In this document: positions 57,389-64,000 of the stretch, piece by piece
How the letters are laid out: every line of letters starts with the position of its first letter
Position numbering within the stretch: the stretch's first letter is position 1
Assembly (NCBI RefSeq): GCF_963678975.1
Contig: NC_089277.1
Location: forward strand, 24,874,672-24,938,671
Reading direction: 5' to 3'
Length of the DNA stretch: 64,000 bases
Source of the DNA: Dysidea avara
Lineage: Eukaryota; Porifera; Demospongiae; Dictyoceratida; Dysideidae
Position numbers and translations under genes: made by a program
Notes under the pieces: generated by a model
What the model was told of the DNA's origin: nothing
What the model saw: the letters and a program-made list of their open reading frames with translations, nothing else
Databases searched by the model: none

Positions 57389-57872
57389 CAGCGTTGAAAC
57401 CCGGTCGGGTCATCCGGGTCACATTTTCTCCGGGTCATCCGGGCCTGACCCGGTTTACAATTTATCTGGGTCTGACCCGGATTGGATCATGTGAAAAACG
57501 AAATTGTTCGTTTGACGACGTGGAAACTTATAAATGCTATCGTGTAGCTCTTTCGTGAGCCACGCCCACTTATTGCATTACCAACATACGCTCAGCCACG
57601 CTCATTTGTTAGTAAGTATAGTATGTAGCACGAAATTGAGGGTATCTATGGTGAGGGGTAGCTATTGTCAGTAGGTGAAGACCTTTTTTTTTTTTTTTTT
57701 TTTTGGTCTTCAACCTACAGCTAGACTGAAGTTGCAATATTTACTCAACACGAATTGAACCAAAATGTAGACTCGTTCGCTCGCTCAAGACTAGCCGAAA
57801 CACGTCTCGGCTTTAATTAATCCGGGTCAGTGGGTCATCCGGGTCAGCAGTAGTGACCCGGTTTCAACGTTG
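57389..57872. mobile_element. hAT-type MITE with CAGCGTTGAAACC ends
   Basis: 484 bp between 8-bp duplications ACACATAT (57381-57388 and 57873-57880). Ends CAGCGTTGAAACCCGG and CCGGTTTCAACGTTG, subterminal CCGGGTCATCCGGGTCA arrays on both sides, and a long T run near 57685-57704. Confidence 0.92.
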
Positions 57873-57989
57873 ACACATATCATACAGTCTGTGTATACAT
57901 TACTGCTTTACTTTCACCATTTAAAGTTCTTCCATACATAATATAGAAACCATCTTATTGGTATAACTCTGGTTGATGAAGCTCCTGAA

Positions 57990-58210
57990 GTGAGACATGT
58001 TCTTGTGTAGGAAAGCAGGAAGCACAATTATCTGTATAGAGACGTTTGTGTTTGGTTTACAGTTGACATTTGGCTATGGGAAAAGACAACCCATGTTTGA
58101 CTGTCTTGAGGAAAGATTATCACAGTTCCTGATAACCATTTGGTGTTGATATTTTCCCATAATGGGAGTAATATTGTGCAAGTTATTAATAGTACCAGTG
58201 ATTTCAGGTA
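57990..58210 (+). repeat. diverged duplicate of 61125-61265
   Basis: TGTTCTTGTGTAGGAAAGCA, TTGAGGAAAGATT and TATTTTCCATAA-like words recur in the same order on the far side of the Cys-rich gene. Non-coding in both places. Confidence 0.65.
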
Positions 58211-59170
58211 CCATATTGCCTACAGCGTGCAGTATGTCCATCCAGTTTTGTGCTTGTAAATTTCAGGATGTCATGTCCAACAGTTTGCTTTAGCAATGAT
58301 AATAACACTTTTGTTTTTGAATACATTTCATCAAATAATCTGCACCAGCTTTATTGTTATTGGTGGAGTTGAATCTCAGTAAAAAGCATGTAGGCTATCT
58401 CAGAGAGTTTTTGTACTTCCAGTTGTAGGAAATTTGAATTTTCTTTGATGCTAGCCAGAACAATATTGTGCATTGCAATATTGGTGTTTTAAAAGTTTGA
58501 AAACTGAGTATGGTATGTGTTAGAAAAACTTAACATTCCCAGGAAACAGTTTTGAACTACTGAAAACTACAATATGTAGTAGGTACAGTAGCTACGTGCG
58601 TATATCTACAATTTCTACTGTACCTATACTGTACATGCTTGTAGCTATGTACAATACATACAAAGGCTATAGTAGTGTGGCAAAACTAGGCATACTTACG
58701 TATGCTTCAAGTACACTTTATAACTGCACTGGTAGCATAACTACAATACACTATGTTATACTACTTTGCATATATGGAGTCTACCAATTTCAGGATGAAT
58801 CAATTCATGTACAATATATTGGTAGTTTTACTAAATGATTACCACAGAATTTTTTATCTTGTTTGTAGACTGAGACAACTCTGGCTAAATTGTCTTCAAA
58901 TAATCTCTTCAAAATGTCTACTATTGATGATCGTTTTTATCATGGCCACCTATTCAGTGTGTAGTAAAATGGATTGTAAACCTTTCCTGCTTATAGGTTT
59001 CAATCTAAAATCTTTCCTATATTTCTAGTATTGTTACAATTATGAAATAAGTTTCTCAAGAATGTGTATACTTTCAATTTAAACAGTATTTGCATTGTAA
59101 GCAGGAAGTATGGGACATTGTGTAGTTCTCTGTTAATAAACTGTGAGGTTTCTGTAGTTTGATGATTTAG

Positions 59171-59177
59171 TATAAAT
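59171..59177 (+). promoter_or_regulatory. TATA box of the Cys-rich secreted gene
   Basis: TATAAAT 74 bp before the start codon, allowing a 5' leader of about 45 nt. Confidence 0.55.
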
Positions 59178-59244
59178 ACTGAAGGCTTGATCACTTCAGT
59201 ATCATTATTTAACTTTTGAATAGTTCTTTCTGCAGTATTACTCA

Positions 59245-60138
59245 ATGGCCTTTAGCTGCCTCACTGTCATTGCAGCAGCTGTTATTGCTGTCATCTGTCA
59301 GCCGGTGTTAGGTGCTGCTGATCCTGCCCAATATGGGTTTGTTCCTTCACAGCCTGGAAAATCTTGCCGAGACATTTACGAGATGAACCCAGCCTCTCAT
59401 GGAAAATCTGGCTACTATTATATACTGACTGACAGGCTCCTTCAAGTATATTGTGACATGGTACTGGAGTGTGGTGGAGAGAAAGGTTGGATGAGGGTGG
59501 CCGATATTAACCCGGCTGTTGGTAGCTGTCCCAGTGGTTGGAGGAAGATCACTTCTCCTGTTGCAGCTTGTAGACATCTTGACGACACTGGTGGTTGCTG
59601 CCCAACTGTTTGCCCCACTTATAACGTTCCATACAGTAGAGTATGTGGTATGATGATAGGTATTCAGAAGGGAACTCCTAATGGATTTGGACCTGGTCTA
59701 ACCCAATTCTCTATAGATGGACCATACTTGGATGGTGTCTCCATAACTTATGGCAGCCCCAGGAAGCACATTTGGTCTTTTGCAGCCGGGTACAGTGAAG
59801 ATCGTGTATTTAATGAGAACTTTCCTAAATTTACTTGTCCTTGTTCAAGACATCGTGGAGCACTCCCTCTACCATTTGTTCATGATCATTACTACTGTGA
59901 ATCAGGGGTGAAGGATCAGACAACCCATCTTTTCAATACTTATTTTACAGGTGACCCTTTATGGGATGGTAGTGGTTGCAGCAGTGGGAACAATTGTTGT
60001 TCTGCTCCTGGTCTGCCGTGGTTCCATCGTCAGCTACCACGTACCACTAGTGAAGATATTGAAATAAGAATGTGTACCAATCAGCCATTTGATGATGAAT
60101 CTGTTCTGGTGAAACAGGCTCAACTTTATGTACAATAA
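59245..60138 (+). CDS. secreted Cys-rich protein, fibrinogen-like N-terminal motif
   Basis: 297 residues in one exon. Residues 1-23 are a signal peptide (MAFSCLTVIAAAVIAVICQP, cleavage near GAA). Then CRDIYEMNP, YYYILTD and VYCDMVLECGGEKGWMRV, which resembles the start of a fibrinogen C-terminal domain (GLYYIL...YCDM...GGGWT). The rest is not a standard fibrinogen fold: CPSGWRKI, VPYSRVCGMMIG, FSIDGPYLDGVSITYGSP, HIWSFAAG, CPC, YYCESG, DPLWDGSGC, CCS, PWFHRQLP and a final DIEIRMC...LYVQ. I recall this pattern as an expanded, uncharacterised secreted family in sponges and cnidarians; a lectin-like or defence role would be a guess. Twenty or so Cys imply several disulfides. The AATAAA polyadenylation signal overlaps the TAA stop (60134-60139). 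It is open end to end, with no sign of decay. Confidence 0.88.
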   Translation: MAFSCLTVIAAAVIAVICQPVLGAADPAQYGFVPSQPGKSCRDIYEMNPASHGKSGYYYILTDRLLQVYCDMVLECGGEKGWMRVADINPAVGSCPSGWRKITSPVAACRHLDDTGGCCPTVCPTYNVPYSRVCGMMIGIQKGTPNGFGPGLTQFSIDGPYLDGVSITYGSPRKHIWSFAAGYSEDRVFNENFPKFTCPCSRHRGALPLPFVHDHYYCESGVKDQTTHLFNTYFTGDPLWDGSGCSSGNNCCSAPGLPWFHRQLPRTTSEDIEIRMCTNQPFDDESVLVKQAQLYVQ

Positions 60139-60149
60139 ACTGATCAATA

Positions 60150-61523
60150 TTATCATTTTGTATAGCACACTTAACATATAATCTTGTAACTATTTCCGTG
60201 CTGTATATTTGTATTCGAGAAGATAATAGTCTTTACTGTAATCATGATTAACAATGTCATTAAATATCTAAATTACTAAGTAATCTTGCAAACTGAAGCT
60301 GGGATCTTTAACTTGTGTGAAAAGTCACTTGCATTTATGGTACTCCCTCCCCATCTTGAAATTATAATGTACAGTGGTGTTGAACTCTGTAATCATCACT
60401 TTGTTAATATGTGCTATCTCACTAAGGGTACACAGTAAATACAGCTTTGACATCAAGTTTATTTGAGTAAAATCTCAAACATGGTCCACAGATAGTTTGC
60501 GGTGTTTACTAGTGAAGTTTAGCCAGGGACCTTCACACCTAACATCTAGTGTTACTGGTTTCAATTTGTGCAAGAGATGGAGGAATTTTGCAATTGATGG
60601 AATTTCTTTAGTTTGCTAGAAATTCAAATCTTACATATAAGCTCAAGTCTCACTTGTAGAACTACATCAGTTTTGCAATGTTTCTCTAATAAACAATACT
60701 TTCTAGATATGTAGCTATTTAGTAGCTACAAAAATTTAGACGTGACATGCTTACAAGCATGCTGTACATGTGCATCTGTAGCTATGTGTCTGCAAAGTCA
60801 TCTGTATGTGTGAGTTTGATGTGTATTATAGTGTAGGTACAAGTGGTTTGACTCGACATGTACATCTTTATGTACGTATATGTATTAAATACATACATAC
60901 ACCTCTAACTTACATAAAGGTAAAGTGGCATTAAAGTTGTTTAGTTTTATCAAGAGTTCAATATATTAGTGTAGAGGGAAACTCGAATGTTTTGATATGT
61001 AACATCAGAAGACTTGCTAGTGTAAAAACAGCTATGAATCCATATGTGTGCTTGTGTATGCTATTTTTAGTCTGCAAGTTACTTACATTTTTATGGCTAC
61101 GTGGTGAGAATTTACTAAAATGTGTTCTTGTGTAGGAAAGCAGTACTGATTGTTTCAGTGTTTTGAGGAAAAGATTGTGACACTGTTTCCTGTTAATCTT
61201 TAGGTATTTACATTTTCCATAACAGAAGAAATATTGCAATATCTATAAATGGTACAAAATGATTTCATAATGGCAAGCTGTATACTGCAGAATAACCTGC
61301 TATACCTGCATATACCCAGTGATTGAGTACTGGTAACTGCCTGAATTTATTAGTGATAGACACTCCATAGTCTGCATTAGCTAACCTTCCTTTTTACTCT
61401 TGGTCATCTGTCGTCAAACATTGTTTCCACTGCTAACAGAAATGAAACAGCTTTGAAGCCAATACATACACCATATCAGCACAGCTAGGCCATCCAAGTG
61501 TATTAGTATTAAATAGTATATTA
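60150..61523. other. non-coding stretch with diverged duplicates
   Basis: No gene seen. 61015-61090 resembles 55325-55400 (GAATCCATATGTGTG, CTATTTTTAG), and 61125-61265 resembles 57990-58210, in the same order, so the segments on the two sides of the Cys-rich gene are old copies of one another. Confidence 0.5.
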
Positions 61524-62617
61524 AAAATTATAAATTTAAAAATGAAGTAGGGTTTCAAGCTATAAAAAGTAGTGAAACTAGAGATGAACAATGGTAGCTA
61601 TTACAGCATAGCTCAGTGGGAAATCCCTACTTTGGCATTGAACACAAAATAATTGTTATATCATGCCAAAGTAGGGATTTAACACTGAGCTATGCTGTAA
61701 TAGTTACCATCTTGTTTCACTACTTTTTATAGCTTGAAACCCTACTTCATTTTTAAATTTATATTTTTTAATATACTAGTTTGTTTAGTTTTTTGTTAAA
61801 GCATACAGCTAGCTATAAACATGTGACTGTTTTATTAGGGTAACTGCTGTGTTAGAGTATCTCTAGTCAGCCTGCGAAGATGTGTTTGCCCCCAAAAGGG
61901 GTGTGGTCATCGTGGTTTCGATTGATTATTAGACTAGAGTATCTCGAATCAGCCTACCAACTTGAGGGTGTGTGGTCACAAATACAGCTAGCGTAAAAGG
62001 GGCATGGTCATCGTGGCCTCGATCGATAATACGTAGAATTAAGAATGGGCGTGACCTTGTTACCTATTGTGGAGTACTGGTACCTCCATAAAGTCGGTGG
62101 CCGTACATTAGCGTAGTCTAAGCGCCTTAAATAATTTTTTGGCGTCTATTATGCTGCTTAAAGAAAGTGTTGATATGGAAAATTAACGCCTCGGTATGGT
62201 TTTGTTGGATGAAGAAGAAGACAAGCAGCCTGACTGAAGATAAAAGAAAAGACAAGGCACACAGGGTGCACACTCGTCGGAACCCCAAAAGGCACATCCC
62301 ACCAGTGAGTTTGTTGTTGTGTCGTAAAATGGTGACCGTGCGCTACTTCGTTTGGGCTCTAGGCTTACAACTGGTGAGTGAGTGAGTGAGACGAAATTTC
62401 GAGTTTTGATGATTTAAAAAAAATTCTATATCCGGCTGCCAGTAAGTGTTTTCTTGTTTTTAACATTTGATGTTAGATGAACTAATATTATTCCGTAAAG
62501 GTGATTTTCGTCGTGTAAGAAGTTTCTAAGCTGGTTTTTAAAGGCGGTATTTTTGGTGGCGCACGTCACTTTTGATGCAAACCCTACTTAAACAGTACTA
62601 CCGTACTGTTTGATATG
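61524..62617 (+). repeat. 1.1-kb composite repeat, copy 2
   Basis: Counterpart of 33018-34226: foldback 61535-61755, reversed CTCTAATAGARCAGTCA-type motifs at 61825-61870, the ATGGAAAATTAAC and GATGAAGAAGAAGACAAGC block, and a short GTGA tandem. One extra motif-like segment is at 61930-61950. Confidence 0.85.
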
Positions 62618-62659
62618 GGATAGGCCTGTGAAAAAACGCAATCTACAACATGTAATACA

Positions 62660-62790
62660 AAATAGCAGCGGTAGCACAGTGGTTAGCACACTTGCCCAAA
62701 GCTCCAACAGTTGAGGGTTTGAGCCCCGGCTGAGTTTTGCTGGACGCATCAGTAGTTACTGGCTGTCCAGTACCATATATAAATAAATAT
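62660..62790 (+). repeat. tRNA-derived SINE, family C
   Basis: GCGGTAGCACAGTGGTTAGC as A-box region and GGGTTTGAGCCCCGG as B box, then TTGCTGGACGCATCAGTAG and an ATAAATAAATA tail. Confidence 0.7.
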
Positions 62791-63570
62791 AATCAAGACA
62801 CACGGTAGTGTGTCGTGCGGCCCAAGAAGCCGGTGCGCCACACCATGAGTATATTGACAGGAAGAACGAAAACGTCATTTTCACACCTTTGTATCTCAGT
62901 GATCACTTATCTGATTGGAACCAAATTTGCTACACAGTTGCCCGCCAGCCAAGGGAGCCTACATTCCAAATTTGAAGGAAATCGCTCCAGCCATTTCCGA
63001 GATACGAGCTGCCAAAGTTTCGTTTTTTTTTCTTCGTTTTTTTTTTTCTTCTTCTTCGTCTTTTCGCACACTTGCAAAAATTGCTATAACAAGCAAACGC
63101 GTACTCCGATCGCCTTGAAATTTGGCACACAGAAAGGGAGTCCAAAGGCGAATCCTAGCATCAAATTTGGTACAAATCCGATGAATGGTTCAGGAGTTAT
63201 GACCGATTATTCGCGTAAAACAAGATCAATTTGTTGTCACGCCTACAGGGTAAACCGCTTCATGGAATGAGTTGAAAATCGCTATGTAGATGGAGTAACC
63301 ATCGTAGGAGTGCCTTTTGGTGGTTTGAAAGGAATCGAGATAAAAACCACGGAGATATGACACAAAACCCAACCTGTGTCACAATTACGCGATCGATTTT
63401 ATGAATAAAAAAGTATTAGTTTTCACGCCTACTAGGCAAACCGCTTAGAGCAATGAGCTGAAAATCGGTGTATAGCTGGAATAATCTTCATAGAAAGTCC
63501 TTGCAGTAGTACAGAACAATCGGATTACAAACCACTGAGTTATGATTCGAAAGCCAACTCCGTGTAGCAA
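62790..63570 (+). repeat. dispersed repeat with 151-codon open frame
   Basis: Begins with the ACACGGTAGTGTGTCGTGCG segment also found at 41205-41395. The frame 62815-63270 is open but has no recognisable domain, contains a Ser/Phe run from a T-rich tract, and is not conserved in the other copies, so I do not call a gene. Two internal blocks (CACGCCTACAGGGTAAACCG and CACGCCTACTAGGCAAACCG) repeat about 195 bp apart. Confidence 0.6.
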
Positions 63571-63575
63571 ATGCG

Positions 63576-63619
63576 AGATCGAGATACTCTAATAGAACAG
63601 TCACCCTAATAGAGCATTC
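63576..63619 (+). repeat. tandem CTCTAATAGARCAGTCA motif
   Basis: One full copy with the GATCGAGATA lead, then a second, shorter copy ending AGCATTCGGC. It sits exactly between the dispersed repeat and the minisatellite. Confidence 0.75.
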
Positions 63620-63629
63620 GGCTAATTTA

Positions 63630-64000
63630 TTTACTCCATTATAGAATTTTATTACATCACAAGTTATTCTGTAGGGAGTTCAGCTGCAAACAGTTAATCT
63701 TATAGACAGTTCAGCAAGAAGACAGTCACCATGTGGAGAGTTAAGCAAATATACCACTATATAGAGATTCAGAACATTACAAGTCACACTGAAGAAAGTT
63801 CAGCTATAAACAAGTCATGCACTGTGTAGAGAATTCAGCTACAATTAAGTCACTCTCTAGAGAATTCAGTTACACAGAATTCTGCTACACACAAGTCACT
63901 GTGGAGAGAGTTCAGCTACAGACAAATTACCCTTTAGAGTGATCAGCTACAAACAAAACACTTTGCAGGGTGTTCAACTGCAACAAATCAATTACCTTTA
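63630..64000 (+). repeat. degenerate minisatellite, about 30-bp unit
   Basis: Units built as AGAGAGTTCAGCTACAAAC plus AAGTCAC recur at least ten times with substitutions and length changes, and run to the window edge. Confidence 0.85.

Noticed and set aside
62815..63270. 151-codon frame near the right edge as a gene
   Set aside because: It lies in a dispersed repeat, includes a T-rich tract, matches no domain I know, and is not kept in the sister copies.
63630..64000. CRISPR array
   Set aside because: Unit and spacing vary continuously, there are no unique spacers of fixed length, and the DNA is eukaryotic. It is a minisatellite.

Overview
The window is metazoan nuclear DNA, very rich in transposons. 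A sponge (probably a demosponge) is the best guess. Genes are split by many GT-AG introns. There are collagen pieces of the short-chain, spongin-like sort (Gly-X-Y triplets followed by a C-terminal domain with an IRWG...CP motif and an STR...W-T-x-E-Y-Y-x-Y-L motif). A single-exon, Cys-rich secreted gene is of a kind I associate with sponges and cnidarians. The organism call is inference, because no species-specific marker is present.

Layout. 1-9.6 kb: LINE fragments (one with a PHD-finger ORF1), a hAT-type MITE, a decayed collagen gene, a duplicated 3' piece of an SLC35F gene, and an intron-containing gypsy-type integrase gene whose last exon is cut off by that duplicated piece. 9.7-14.1 kb: a Ty3/gypsy LTR element with 133-bp LTRs and a TTTG target duplication, itself hit by a hAT MITE. 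14.6-18.9 kb: a long inverted repeat, a MULE-type MITE nested in a relative, a frameshifted GAPR-1/GLIPR2-like CAP gene, a LINE C-terminus, a 40-bp tandem repeat and a SINE. 18.9-22.5 kb: mostly unassigned DNA and the second collagen C-domain copy. 22.6-43.6 kb, minus strand: two tandem seven-exon SLC35F-type transporter genes (about 385 and 378 aa) with matching intron positions. A tRNA-Leu(UAA) gene lies antisense in an intron of the first. 43.9-53.0 kb, plus strand: eleven exons for the first 533 residues of phosphatidylinositol 4-kinase alpha (PI4KA), head to head with the second transporter across about 330 bp. No further PI4KA exon was found before the window ends, 11 kb on. 59.2-60.1 kb: the intact secreted Cys-rich gene, same strand, inside what would be the next PI4KA intron. 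61.5-64 kb: a second copy of a 1.1-1.2 kb repeat, a SINE, another dispersed repeat and a minisatellite running off the edge.

The most unusual signal is a short motif, core CTCTA-A-TAGAG within CTCTAATAGARCAGTCA and often preceded by GATCGAGATA. It occurs about twenty times in both orientations and sits inside several unrelated repeat families as well as in introns. Many transposon insertions can be read exactly from their target-site duplications (8 bp for hAT, 9 bp for MULE, TA for pogo or mariner types, AATT for one MITE with a paralogous empty site nearby).
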